A DNA stretch of 64,000 bases from Plutella xylostella (taxonomy: Eukaryota > Arthropoda > Insecta > Lepidoptera > Plutellidae). The stretch covers positions 4,464,001 through 4,528,000 of the forward strand of contig NC_063988.1 of the NCBI RefSeq assembly GCF_932276165.1, in the 5' to 3' direction. Of the stretch, positions 45,773 through 57,694 are shown one piece after another. Both the position numbers and the translations under genes were made by a program. The notes beneath the pieces are model-generated. The model saw only the letters and a list, made by a program, of their open reading frames with translations. It searched no databases and was not told the origin of the DNA. Numbering within the stretch: position 1 is the first letter of the stretch; every line of letters begins with the position of its first letter.

Positions 45773-48048
45773 CAATGGCACAAAATTCTGCAGTGTCAAA
45801 GATGCGTTTATTTTCATAACTATGCATGAACTGACTGCGGTAGTGTACCATCACCTTTATACAAGTATCATGCGACGAAACTCCGGCATCAAAGTTATAC
45901 GAAGTAGAGAAGCATGTGTCCCGTAACTCCAGTAACTTACTAAGTTTACGTCACTCGAGCGAGCAACTAAAATGCATGCGGCGGAACAGGATTCATTCGT
46001 ATGAATCATTTAGTTATGTATATGAGTTATTGACTACTATTAACTAGGTAAACTGTAATAACCGAATTAAACCCTTGGCATACTCCTCTACTACGCCTGT
46101 GCCACATGCACAGTCGCACACTCTAAACTTAAAACATCAATTTTTCGCGGTGATAAATAAGTTAATATCTTGACTCGTAGACTTACATGTGTATTCACCT
46201 CAAAATCCAATCGTTCATTAGCGTTATTAGCGACCACATCATATCAAAACTAGCGGACATAAATTACGGGCTGATTTCAGTGGACATTTATACACTCGGT
46301 CATAATCATTTGTGGGACACACAAACATAGCAATTAGTACAATAATCATTTTAATAGCGGCGGTAATAGCGTTGTATAAATCATGTGCCTCAGCGCATCG
46401 TAAACAGGGAATTTTCCTATTAGATTTTATGGATTTTCCCCATTTTCCGAGCATTAAATTGAAAGGAGAGCAAAATGGATGCCGCAAAAATTTAATTTGA
46501 TTTCGCGGTGAAGATAAAAAGGTTTTATATGTCCTTTGTGAGAAGAGTGATAAATTGAATCGAGTGTTTGCTGTAAAGAGGCTTAACCTGAGAAAGCATT
46601 TTAGGTATCGAGAAATTTTAGTTTTACTTTCCGTACCTACTTACGATAGAAAATGATTTATTACTAGAGCCGAAGCCAAATTATATTTGGAATATTGAAG
46701 TATTGATGTTGCGGGCAGGGCGCCGCGCCAGGTATTCTGCACAATTTCTAGTTCAGCGCACGTTGTCTTTTGATGGCGTCATAAAACTTAACGTGCCTTT
46801 CGATCTGGCGGTTGTTCGAGCAGATCTAATGCGATCATCAACTTGATCGGTCAGGAAACTCGAATGGACATTACCTATACTTAGATCTTAAAAAGAGATA
46901 AAGATAAAATGGCTATTTATGCCTGGAGGGTGGAGTTTTATCAGTCAAGTGTACTTATAAGATTAAAAATAAAATTCCATATTCAACTATAATTTTACGT
47001 GAGTGTAGATTACTTACTGATTCGATAAATATGTAGATCTTTCAATAAGGAAGAAACAACCAATCAGAGAATACTTATGAATAGGTATTTTAAAAGAAAC
47101 CCACATTTCGTGCAATCGATTTTATCGCGCATTCGAAACACGACAGTTCGCCCTAACTGGAGCCAACAGCTATGATTACGGACAGCGATAGGGCCGGTCC
47201 AATGACACTAAATACGTATCGACATCACCCTTATCTGTTGAGAACCTTCAGGTGGGATATTAAGCTGAGATTGTTTATCAAACACGCTGAGCGTAGTGAT
47301 TCTCAAACTCATTTGTTTATTAGAAACTTTAATGCAATTTTATGAAAATTACTTATTTAGTTAGTGAGTTTTGTTATGTAGGTATGTGTAATATGTAAAA
47401 CATACGTATTGAATAAGTATTAAAAAGATAAAATAAATATTGCTGATTGCTTTTTAAAGAGTAGGAAGATGCCGAACGTTTTATAAACCTATCTATCATT
47501 TATTTAACATAAGTGCTAGTCGAAAACTAGAACTTATAATATTCAAGTCGACAGTATAGTTCCACATGACTCTTTTTCAGGACTTAAAGCTATTGTTACT
47601 TTATTTAAATATATCAGACTATAGATACTCGTATTATGTTTAGGGTTTCGTTCGTGGTTATAGCTGCGGCGCACCCCAAACCGTCAATTACGTGAACTCT
47701 AGACAATAATCTTCCCAACACTAAAGCGGTATAGGCAGTGTAGCTTCACGCCGATATGTAAATTGAATTGCAAATATTAATTAGCCTTTAATATCTCCCG
47801 AGCTGTTCTATAGTTAATCATGTGCTTGGAATTGTCTTGTTCATGTGATAATCTATCGGCAAGTGAAAGATAAAATCAATTTATGGGAAAATGCAAGTAA
47901 AGAGAGAGGAAACTATTCTTGTCTAGCTTGTCCCGCGAGCTTTGCTTCGCTTAAAAAGGAGTATCGCTGTATTTTTAGTTTAAAATAAGTTTGTGGGATG
48001 ATCTCATTGGTATGTCTACTTATTATAATTTACTATTATACTGAAGTG
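45773..48048. other. non-coding stretch, nothing recognised
   Basis: No supported gene. Overlapping frames at 46239-46500 on both strands lack domains. There are no clear inverted-repeat ends. Confidence 0.4.
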
Positions 48049-48073
48049 TATCTTTACTTGTTTCAGGTAAGAC
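48049..48073 (+). promoter_or_regulatory. candidate recursive splice site
   Basis: 'tatctttacttgtttcag' is directly followed by 'gtaagac' (junction 48066/48067). A pyrimidine-rich acceptor abutting a near-consensus donor is the hallmark of recursive splice sites. It is the best of three plus-strand examples in the window. Confidence 0.35.
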
Positions 48074-48536
48074 GGCGAAAAAGGCAAGGGGGCAATAATT
48101 ATGCAAAGTAGCCATAATAGAGACCCAAGTACAGGAACTCTCTTCTCCAAGAATAGAATAGAGGTTTGTTCATTTGTTCATTGATTTTTTATAAAAAATA
48201 TATTTACTGCACAACAAACTATACTAATCCCAAAAAAGTAATTACCTATGTATAATAGCTCTGCTGGGCAATAGATATAATAATTGAAAAGTTTGGTATC
48301 CCTCGACCAAACTCAGTATTATAAAGCTAATGGCTGCTAGAACCGGCAATTAAGCGTGTCGAGTAGGTACCATCTACAAGTTTTAATTAAATTTATATTC
48401 AGTTTTCATCAGTTATTTCAAAGCCAGACAGTTTATTTTTGAACGCTGCGTTCTCATAATTTCTTCCTGACGAGTACTTAGCAAACTGTCGAGAACTATA
48501 TTTAGTGAGAACGAGTCCACGTTGTTACATTCAACT

Positions 48537-48690
48537 TTATACAGGATGTTGCGAAAGTGGTAAAGTAAGCCGAAAGGGTGTGACTCAGGTTGATAATATG
48601 TAATGATGGTGATGACTATTTTTGCAAATTCATGAAAATAAAACTGTATGACTCGTTACGGTAAAAAAGTCACGTGACAAACACAGTTTC
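48537..48690 (+). repeat. CAGGRTGTTGC dispersed repeat, one end
   Basis: 'acaggatgttgcgaaagtgg' and 'aagccgaaagggtgtgactc' form one end; 'gtaaaaaagtcacgtgacaa' lies further in. The same two blocks recur inverted at 58640-58776 and around 55415-55500, so this is a sizeable dispersed element with one end seen here. Confidence 0.5.
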
Positions 48691-50289
48691 AATTGGGAAA
48701 GAAAATTTAGCTTTCCTTAACCTGCCCTATTTTCAACATCCTTTATATTCAACTCTTATATTTGTAGTAGGCACTTACTCAGGCACTATTTTTCTGTTAC
48801 GAATGTCTCATAACTATGACTGTGCCAAAATCCAGGTATTTTTCCCAAAAAATCGTGTAAAGTTGTTAATTTCCCTCGATAATAGGCGGCGCTTGGCAGC
48901 CTGCGTGTTGCCAGACAGCAGACGTGTCTAGAATGTAGGGGGGTTGACGATAGGCCAATACCTACTTACCTGCACGTAAAAAAAAGAACGTTTGACTTTT
49001 GTTTAGAATGGTATTCGATAGATATTCAGAGGTATTTTACTACGATATAATAATGCCAGATGCATTTTTTAGGAAGAAGGCAGGAACACGTTTACTTGAA
49101 GCAAGAATACAAAGAAAGCCGTATTTAATAAGTATTTCAAAATTAGCGACTCGCACTTTGCGGACTTACCGCAGATTGATATAAACGAGGAATCTTCCCT
49201 TTCAATCCTATTAGTTTAAATTAACTTTAAAATCCAATGAGACAGTTAGGTACTGACCTTCTTGATGACAAACTCTCTATGTGGAAGTAAAAAAGTAGGC
49301 TCGGGTTCAATCCCCAGCCTGGGCGGATATTTTGTTCAAAGTTAGACGATGGTTCAGGGGTCTAAGATGGTAATATTTGTGTTGTGTTAAGGTGGGTACT
49401 GACCAACGTTACGAGGTGAGTTACATAGCGAGCATTGAAATGTTCGTAAAATGTTACAAACTCGACAGCAATGCGTGGCGATTATGGCTGTATTGAATGC
49501 TTTATGTAATAGGAATAGTGCCTTTTACCTATAATAACAAAATACCTATGATGATAAGTGAGTTGAGTTTTTTTTTAAATATGCTCAAATTATGAAAAAG
49601 GAGATTAATTAAATCAAAGTTTTAAATTGAAATCACTCCTTTCGATGGTAGGGTTGGCTGAGTTGAATCGTGCTAAGTTTGTTGAGCTATACAAGTCCAG
49701 AGCTAAGCACTTCCTATCAACCGAGCTCGGAAGATGGATGCAGCCAGCCACTGTATACGCTTATATATTTATATAGTAATTGTGTACAGTAAACACTCCG
49801 AAATTTTATTAAAGTACGGTTTAATATTAAAGTTAAGTATAGGTAGTACTTATGTAAGATGGCAAGATATTTTTTTTTATTGTTTTGAGTTTAATTGTTG
49901 TTTGTGATTACTGATGTTATATTTTCCTTTGATACTCAGTTATTGATTATTACCTACCTTAAAACTTAAAACCGTGGATTCAAATTTCCCTACTCAGTTA
50001 ATCCAAACCGAAGTTAATATCCTGTGACCGGTACTCTAGTACTACTAAAGTTTTGATACGGAACCGAAGCAACATAACTAAGGTTTTGTAGGAGCTGGAT
50101 GTTTGCTGCAAGTTCAGGCCGGGGCGTTCAACCGGGCCGGAAGTAAAAAACTTCGTTGGATTGTTGGATGTCGGCCAAGCGACGATGGCCGTGTTAAACA
50201 CTGAATCTGGCCTTAATTAACCTTTTTACAGACGATGCTGTGTAGAAATGTGTGATGGACTCTTAAAAATAATATTTTAATCCATTATT
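48691..50289. other. non-coding stretch with a tRNA-like scrap
   Basis: No gene is supported. At 49303-49325 'gggttcaatccccagcctgg' has a B-box-like GGTTCAATCCC and is followed by 'cggatattttgttc', resembling the head of a SINE, but no A box could be placed. A minus-strand acceptor/donor junction (GTGCAG, GTAAGTAGG) lies at 48961-48975. Confidence 0.35.
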
Positions 50290-50605
50290 ATGGGGTATTG
50301 TAAAAGTGGTAAGTAGGTATAGTAAGCCGACAAGACCTCTTTCGTACTGGGAGTATTTATTAGAGATTACGGATTTCCACTGGGCACGATTCTGACACAC
50401 CTCTTTCGCTTCTTCCACATTCATACATTTGCGCATACATGCTCGTCGGTTACGGGTACTCTTAAATTGGCCCTTTTTCAGTATGTCGCCAATCTGGTCC
50501 ACATACGTCCGTCTAGGGCGACCCCTCCCGACTCTTCCACTCACTTTTGCTCTATATATTTCCTTTGTCACTCTTTCATCATTCATTCTTTCCACATGTC
50601 CAATT
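50290..50605 (-). pseudogene. LINE 3' end fused to a CAGGGTGTTG-type repeat
   Basis: On the minus strand the frame encodes IGHVERMNDERVTKEIYRAK, VGRGRPRRTYVDQI, STRNRRACMRKCMNVEEAKE and VCQNRAQWKSV. This is a LINE-type C-terminal tail (GRGRPR, STRNRRACM) common in Lepidoptera. Upstream polymerase is missing, truncated near 50605. After WKSVISNKY the frame runs into 'gtaaaagtggtaag.. tatagtaagccg', the end sequence of the dispersed family at 48537-48690, so two repeats are joined here. Confidence 0.65.
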
Positions 50606-51282
50606 TATAAATTAATGAAATGATATACATACTTATATTTAATTATACTCCATAATAATTATAGTGAAAAGTATCGTAACCAAGAAAGATTTTTTTAATG
50701 TACACTATTATGAAAACTGTTCACTACTTTCAGTTGTTTGTGAAATTTAGATTAAAGCATAGTATTCCCCTATTTCCCCTGAAAGAGTAATAAATAGTGA
50801 GTTGTCAGGCGAAACACGCAACGCAATAGAGGTGCTGGTTATTCATTCAAATATAAAATAAAATTTAAAACCAATCTTTAGTTTGAAAGAACTAACGATT
50901 TTCCCACAGGCTTTCAAGAAACACAAAAATGTGGCAGCAATTTAAAACTTCTCCATTCAGAAACAATGCGCGTAAAAAAACAGCCGTTTCTTTTGACGTT
51001 GGAAAGGTGAAGGCCATTGTTTGTTACTTTCCGGTGAAAAAAGCTCCGTATTTCAGTACTTGTTTAAAGGAAATATCTCTCCGCTGGGAATATTTCCTGG
51101 GATTTTCGTACGCTTTGCGTTCGCTTAAAATGTCTATCAATATAAAAGCAAGTACAGAGAGTCTCCAATTGAGGTTTTCGGAAAGAGTTAAAGCATATAA
51201 GGTATAAGTTATAAGCCTTGTAAGATGTATAGTTGCATGAAAGAAGGATGGGATTCTGAAACTCTGTGTTATCCTAACTAAT
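50606..51282. other. non-coding stretch, nothing recognised
   Basis: The 92-codon plus-strand frame at 50929-51207 follows a CAG acceptor-like site (50910) but has no homology that I recognise and no donor at its end. I do not call it. Confidence 0.4.
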
Positions 51283-51304
51283 ATTATAAATGCGAAAGTA
51301 ACTG

Positions 51305-51337
<33 letters not shown>

Positions 51338-51490
51338 GTCTGTTACTCTTTCACGCCAAAACTACTGAACGGATTTGAATGAAATTTGGTATACATACGG
51401 TCTAGACCCTGGGAAAGAACATAGGCTACTTTTTATATCGGAATTCCCACGGGAATACTTTTTAAGGCGAAGCGAAGCGCGCGGGAACAG
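51283..51490 (+). repeat. CTGT-microsatellite-associated lepidopteran repeat
   Basis: 'aatattataaatgcgaaagt' leads into seven or so CTGT units (51308-51343), then 'ttcacgccaaaactactgaa' and 'aatttggtatacatacggtc' and ends 'ttaaggcgaagcgaagcgcg'. This layout is the widespread microsatellite-linked repeat of Lepidoptera, attributed to Helitron-like elements in the literature. It has no coding capacity. A scrap of the same end lies near 30623. Confidence 0.7.
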
Positions 51491-51499
51491 GTAGTAGGT

Positions 51500-51608
51500 A
51501 ATTTATTTATTTATTTATTTAATCCTTTATTGCACAAATATAAAAAATAAGTGTACAAAGGGTGGACTTAATGCTACAAGCATTTTCTACCAGTCAACCC
51601 ACAATAAA
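51500..51608 (-). repeat. LINE 3' tail (tail family 1), inverted
   Basis: TTTA repeats, then 'aatcctttattgcacaaata' and 'gtggacttaatgctacaagc' with 'attttctaccagtcaaccc'. Read on the minus strand it has the same order as the copy at 45315-45436. Confidence 0.65.
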
Positions 51609-51994
51609 TCTAGAGTCAGAAAAATTTATCACACATAATACAAGAAAATGTTTAAGTACGAATTTGCCTACAAACATAATGAAGTTTGCTTCTTTAGGTA
51701 AATTAGGGGCTTGTTAAGAAGTATAACTCCACGTTCAACATAACAATGATTATAATCATTAGGTGTTTTCGTATCTCATTTGCATATTTCTCATTAAACG
51801 GCGTTAAAATGCTCTTTCTACCAGTTTGACGTATAGAGCCAGCGCCGCTTTTGCCGGGAGTTTCTTGAACGACCGAAACACTTTATAAGTAGGTAGGTTT
51901 TAAAGGGTTTTGTTCCTCTTATAACTTTTTAATTCGGTAGTAATGTAAGATATACTTAAGTAGTTATTATTGATATCCTTTAATATCATATATA

Positions 51995-52227
51995 CACTCA
52001 CGGGCAATGAAATAGTTCCACTCACAAAATGCCGACACCTAACAACCCCCATTTTTTCAAACATTTACCTGAAAATTTGATCAAAATATTACCGTTTTTA
52101 GTTGGTAATATCCTAAGGCTCTCTTAAATGTACTTCAATGTTGCAGAAGGCGTCGTTAAGCTAGCCTTTTCCATTTAGGAGTAATTTGTTGTTTATTTCA
52201 GTGGAACCTTTTCATTGCTCGAGAGTG
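51995..52227 (+). mobile_element. 233-bp MITE with CACTCACGG ends
   Basis: CACTCACGGGCAATGAAATA at the left, TTTTCATTGCTCGAGAGTG at the right, inverse complements with few mismatches, flanked by TA (51993-51994 and 52228-52229). The 'gttccact' subterminal block is mirrored as 'agtggaac'. The TA duplication suggests a Tc1/mariner-type source. A second full copy in opposite orientation is at 54582-54818. Confidence 0.8.
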
Positions 52228-53802
52228 TATTATATCTCTGGTTATGAGTTTTGTGACCATAAATTATTTATCGAGCAAATAAGCAAATCAATCAGCACAT
52301 CGATTTTCGTACTTTTTGTTCCATTTTGCCTACCGTATTAAATACTTTAATCATACAATACAAAGTAACAAAATGAAAGATTTCCTAATTTTGTGAAGAT
52401 TTTTCTGTACTTAATACAGTATTAATACATAATATAAAGTAATCCAGTGAATAAGTCTTCAAGGGCGCAAGTGCAACGGTTCGCTCGCGAGTAGGTTACG
52501 TACAAAGTTTAAAATTTACATGTACGGGAAACTCCGGGGAAGTTTTCTTTCCAATGTTGTTTTCTAAATGATGACAGTTAACATATACGTTGCGTGACGG
52601 TGACGTGATTTTTTATTAACTTTTTTAATGAGATCGAAAATAATTATGAGCTTTACTTGCTTCTATGTTGAATATTCTGTGAGAATAGATAATTTGGGAA
52701 AATATAATGGAATATTTAAAAACAAATAAGCATATAGGTCAGTATAAGATTCGGTATTAATTATACATTAATTGGTAATAATTATTATTGCTTAGAAAAA
52801 ACGTACGTAATATACGTAGTTACAGTTATTAGTCTTATGTTATAAGTTAATAAAAGAAATGTAATATTGTATAATTAATTTGCAGTTAATTACAACCAAC
52901 GTCCAAGTGATAAAGGTAGTGATATAAAGACACCATGTTGACATAAAAAAATGTAGTGGTGAGCACCGAACACCCCCAGAGTCGATTTTCAGCGTTTTCC
53001 GACGGAAATTTTCGCACCTTTTCTCGAGTAACCTCATATATTACTTGGGGATAAGCCAGCTAGTGGCTTTAGGCAAATCTCTTCTGCCAAAGGATTATAT
53101 GGACGACTTGCCGACAAAATTGGGACTGCGGGTTACATACCGGTGATTTTCATTGTTTGTGTTCAACAATTGTATGAAGTGATAGGCATTTTGTACCATG
53201 ACATACTTACAAACGTCAATCTTTAAATTTAATCAATGAATAGGCTGTTCGTTAGTTTGACAAGGTACAAAAGTGTGCAGGTACTAATGAATCTGACCAT
53301 ATCATAGAAAAACGCGGAATAATAATCACCTTATATAGCAATCATGTTTATTTTACATGATTATTACCTAGAAGCGAAGTCGAGCAAGAAACTGAGATTT
53401 CAATTAATTCTCCCGTAATTAAACGTAAGGCGAGGCTCCGGCTATTGAAGAAGCATTTAAAATCCCCAGCTTTATTTCTCATATGTCTTTGAAGCGAGAC
53501 ACCGAGTCTCAGAAATACTTACATACATTTCATTTTCTTCTTACTTACAAATAATAAAAACTTGAAGTGCAGTAGGTAGTCGAAAATTTAGTTGCAGATT
53601 CAGAATTTAGTTAAGCTATTTGTAAATCGAGGTAAAACATTTATCGACATCATATTCTGTTAGCTTGTCCTTAACCTTCACTACAGAAACGAGATTATGT
53701 AGGTATTGTTGGACCAATAGAGCGCCTATCTCAGCTGTTGCAACACCCAGGCTTGTCGCTCCAGTTTACTCGGGAGCTAGGCTGCTGGCTGAGCTTAAAT
53801 AT
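52228..53802. other. non-coding stretch, nothing recognised
   Basis: No gene or repeat boundary is supported. The minus-strand frame at 52840-53037 shows no motif. Confidence 0.4.
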
Positions 53803-54034
53803 AATATAATAATAATAATAATAATATGTGGGGACATCTCACACACGGCCATCCGACCCCAAGCTAGGTAGAACCTGTGTTATGGGTGTCGGACAGCTGA
53901 TATATCTACACAAATACATAGATAGATAGATACTAAATATAAATATCAACACCCAAGACCCGAGAACAAATATCTGTGTTTAAACAAATATTTGCCCCAG
54001 CCGGGAATCGAACCCGGGACCTTCGGCTCAGTAG
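53803..54034 (-). mobile_element. tRNA-derived SINE, head-truncated (SINE family 1)
   Basis: The B box GGTTCGATTCC (54004-54014, minus strand) and the adjoining core including 'agaacaaatatctgtgttta' are almost identical to 43741-43959. The A box part is missing at 54034, and the tail is different ('cacacggccatccgacccca') and ends in an AAT microsatellite (53803-53829). Confidence 0.7.
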
Positions 54035-54581
54035 TAAATTAAGGGAATATGTATAAAAATTCCAATTGAGAGAGCCCCGTACAAGAATTATGTCCCTTCT
54101 CAGAATACAATAGATATCATACGTGAATATTTATTATACTCATAACAAATTTTCATCTTCAATATGTTACTAAACTCTTTTTTAATACCTTAGGTACTCA
54201 GTTTCAAAATAAATTACATACTTAATTCAAATAAGTAGGTATACGTGCTTTAAAATTCTCTCTTAAAATATGAAGTAAGTGCACGAGCGCCGCTCCAGTG
54301 AATATTGTGTTTGCTGAACGATAAGTTTTCAGCTGAAAGATTTTGTCTCTGTCATTTTCAATGAGTTAGAGAGGATAAGCGCTACGCCATATTGCACTAG
54401 AGCGAGGCACATTTTCTATGGTAATAATTACGGGAAGTAATTGCATTGCTAATAAAGAGCGCGTTATTTTCCTAGGAGCTGGTGTTTGAGTTGAGTGTTT
54501 GAAAGGAATTTTACTAGAATTTTTACTATTAAATTTTTCATTCATGATATAGGCACCAAGATTTGATTTAAAATGAATATA
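54035..54581. other. non-coding stretch, nothing recognised
   Basis: No supported gene; the 85-codon minus-strand frame (54366-54623) crosses the border of the following MITE and is not called. Confidence 0.4.
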
Positions 54582-54818
54582 CACTGACGGGCAAAGATAA
54601 AGTTCCATTAAGAAAATCACCAAATTACTCAGAAGCGAAAAAAACTAACTTAATGACGCTTTCTGCCATGTTCAAGTACATGCAACGATGTATCAGAATA
54701 TTACCAACTAAAAACGTAGGTACATATTTAGTACAAATTTTCCATTAAATGTTTAAAAAGATTGGGGCCCTTTGGTGTCTGCAATTTGTAAGTGGAACTG
54801 TCTCTTTGTACGTGAGTG
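54582..54818 (-). mobile_element. 237-bp MITE with CACTCACG ends, inverted copy
   Basis: CACTGACGGGCAAAGATAAA at the left and TCTTTGTACGTGAGTG at the right, flanked by TA (54580-54581, 54819-54820). Read on the minus strand it aligns with 51995-52227 through 'gttggtaatatt' and 'cagacacc'. It lies 2.4 kb from that copy in the opposite orientation. Confidence 0.78.
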
Positions 54819-56844
54819 TATCTACCATACAAGTAAATCAACTCATAATGTGAATTGACCATTATGTATTTATCATGTGCAGGTGTATTTGTGAATGTGG
54901 GCACATTTTGACTATAACTTATACTGCATACAATAAGATTCAGTCTTCAAACGCAGAGGTATTCAGTCACTAACTAGACACATATTCTAATAGCCTACAT
55001 TTTTTTCATGCTAAAACTGTTCGATGTTTTTATGTCTTCAAGCATAGCGCACTAATTTTCATATGGTATAACTATCAACACCCTTTACGTATCAGTTGTA
55101 CTTACCGGCCAAAGACCAACCTAGTCCACGATTTAAAAAAATCAAAGATAGCAATGATAATTTACGAGCAGCTGTCATTAAAAGCTCATTAGAGATGTTA
55201 AGATTATTCACAAAAAGCTTATCCAGCTTTCGTAGCATCTGGCGCATTGGGAGCCGTGCCAGGACTCGGTACGAATGAAACTTCAATGCGCCTTCTTCCC
55301 AAATGCAGGCCAGCGAGCACACAAAGGGGTGTTTCATTTAATTACTAAAAGGTTATATTCTACAGAGGGAACGAAATTAAGCAATCTAGATCAACCATTT
55401 CCACAGCAGTATTGCATATTGCAAAAGCGGTTTAGTTACCCGAAAGGAGTCAACGACTACTTTCCATAGTAAAAAGTCACGTGATCAACAAAGTTTCTTG
55501 CAAAGTTGGACAGATTTACCCCCTGAGTAAACCCAGTTTAGGTTATAAGTTTAGTTATCGTTAGGCCTTGCAAAATTTGTTAATTAAGTGTATAATTTAT
55601 TGTATTTAGCACCAAAACACTCAATATTTTCTACGTAACCTGGATTAATCGGGGTGAGCGTAACTAATGAAATTGACGCGTAATTCACCGGTGCAGAAAT
55701 ACGATAGCAATTTTGGCTAATAATTAATTGATAGGGCACGAGGGGTGCCTTTCTTTGTTTTATTATCGGGTCATGTTTCAGCCATTTCAATAATAACAAG
55801 TTTAAAGCTGAATAGGTATTGTTTTACTTTAGGCACACATAGCATTAATTTAAAATGAATAGATTTTCACGTTACTTATAATAATTATAATCTTTGTTTT
55901 CATTGTCTTGTAACTTTATAGAGACTTTTTTGGAATATTTCCGGTTTGGTAGACCGTACTATTTGACGTTACATTGCCCCCTTTTTCCCATATACCTCGA
56001 AACGCATATTCCATTTTAGAATTATCTTATTGTTCAGAAAGTGAGCTTAGCCAATTAGATACAGGAACGTAGATAGTCGCGAAACTTTTGGTATGCCCAT
56101 CTAGAGCAATTATGGCGGGCGTGTGTTTTAGTGTACATAGTATAAGTGAACTCGGCACATAATTTATCACAGAGCTATGTGATAAATCTCCCGTGCTCGG
56201 AACTGTGCCTGGGGGGAGTCGCCGGCGACGAGCACAAAAGCTTAGATACGTAAAGGGCGCTATCCAATTCAACGAATTGTGGGACGGAAACTATTATTCT
56301 AATACCTAAAGACGGATTTACAAAACTAGAAGATTAAGGGAAATCAATAACATTTAATATAATATTGCACTGATATTGGAAAAATTATCCATTGAATACT
56401 CTACTGGTTTATTAGAGAGATATTAATTCAATTCACAAATTATTTGTATTTAGTCCAAAATCTAATTACAACTTATTTAGAATTTTTATGATCTTCATTG
56501 AAATCACAACTCCTGCAACAATAATTCCTAAAAAACGAAAATACCTCTTTTACATTCTTTAAGCTACAAACCAAGCAAAATACTCGGTGAAATGGCAAGC
56601 GCCCATTCGGCGGCGACCCGAGGGCAATATGTCGAGGTCATATTTCTCCTCCGCTAACTATGAATGGGATATGAAGTGTTTGCTATTACTCAAGATCCGC
56701 CCAACCTCTTCAGGTAAGCAAAGGGGATTCAGGCTAGGGGCGGCCGCGTTCTACTATGTTTTGTGCCTTAATTTTCGTGGTTTATTGTTTGAAATGTAGT
56801 TTTCGTTTAATAGTAGGGGTTAGCGTTGTATGGGTTTATTGTTT
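54819..56844. other. non-coding stretch with one repeat and a splice-like junction
   Basis: No gene is supported. About 55410-55530 contains 'attgcaaaagcggtttagtt' and 'gtcacgtgatcaacaaagtt', a member of the CAGGRTGTTGC family. At 56700-56720 'ccaacctcttcag' is followed directly by 'gtaagc' (junction 56713/56714). Frames of 60-81 codons in this stretch have no motif. Confidence 0.4.
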
Positions 56845-56935
56845 GAAAATGAAAATGAAAAACGTTTATTTGCCATAAGTAGGTATACATTTTGGTTCCT
56901 GGCTTCCAAACTAGGATACCCTGTGCTATGGGTAG
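56845..56935 (-). repeat. LINE 3' end with ATTTTC tail
   Basis: On the minus strand 'gatgcctggctacccatagc', 'ggaagccaggaaccaaaatg' and 'ggcaaataaacgtttttc' run into ATTTTC units. An AATAAA signal and a simple tail mark the end of a LINE of a different family from tail family 1. Confidence 0.55.
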
Positions 56936-57694
56936 CCAGGCATCTTTCGTGTAAGTACTTAGGGTAAACTGTTAAAATGAATATTCGTTTCGTACAGGCT
57001 AAGTAAGTAGGTACATAACATTACCTAAGTAGGTAAGTATTTCATTTTTATCGCAGACAGCTTCAGAGGTTTTACAAATTAATTAAGTATACACTTATAG
57101 GTTCTACTTATAGATAGGTGTTAGTTTAACATTACTTACTGCTATTAAAATTACTGTTACTAATTTTTTTTTATCCTGACTATATTTAGATACTCAATTA
57201 GTGAAAATAATTGTTATGAGTTTTAAATTACTCAAACAATAAAACCACCGCACAATGTTAGGTATGATGAGAAACGAAGGAAAACACTTTTCCCTTTATA
57301 ATAAATATTATTAGTAGGAAAGGAATAAATATAAAGTTTTACTTAGTTTATTGAAAACCGTGCTGGTCGGTTATCTCGTAAAATAAAACTTTACAGCGGG
57401 TTAAAGAACTCCAGCCCGTAGAACATGTCTTGAATTCATTTAGCTGAAACCAGCTGAAACACAAAATATAAGAAAGTGAATTATATTTAACAACTTCATT
57501 CTTGATGAAAACTCGCATGAAACGTGTACCTTCGTGATGGAAAAATAAAAGAATTGTGCATGAAATCAGCTTAAGCTTTCAGAATCATGTAAGCTCACAT
57601 TTTTATGATACATAAAGCTAATTTAACTTGGAATTAAAGTTAGATTTAGCTTGAAGAGAACGAGTTTTAGGTTGGCGTGTAGAATTAAGGCTCG
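56936..57694. other. non-coding stretch, nothing recognised
   Basis: AT-rich; nothing supported. Confidence 0.4.

Noticed and set aside
50929..51207. 92-codon frame after a CAG site
   Set aside because: No homology recognised, no donor at the end, ends in ordinary AT-rich DNA.
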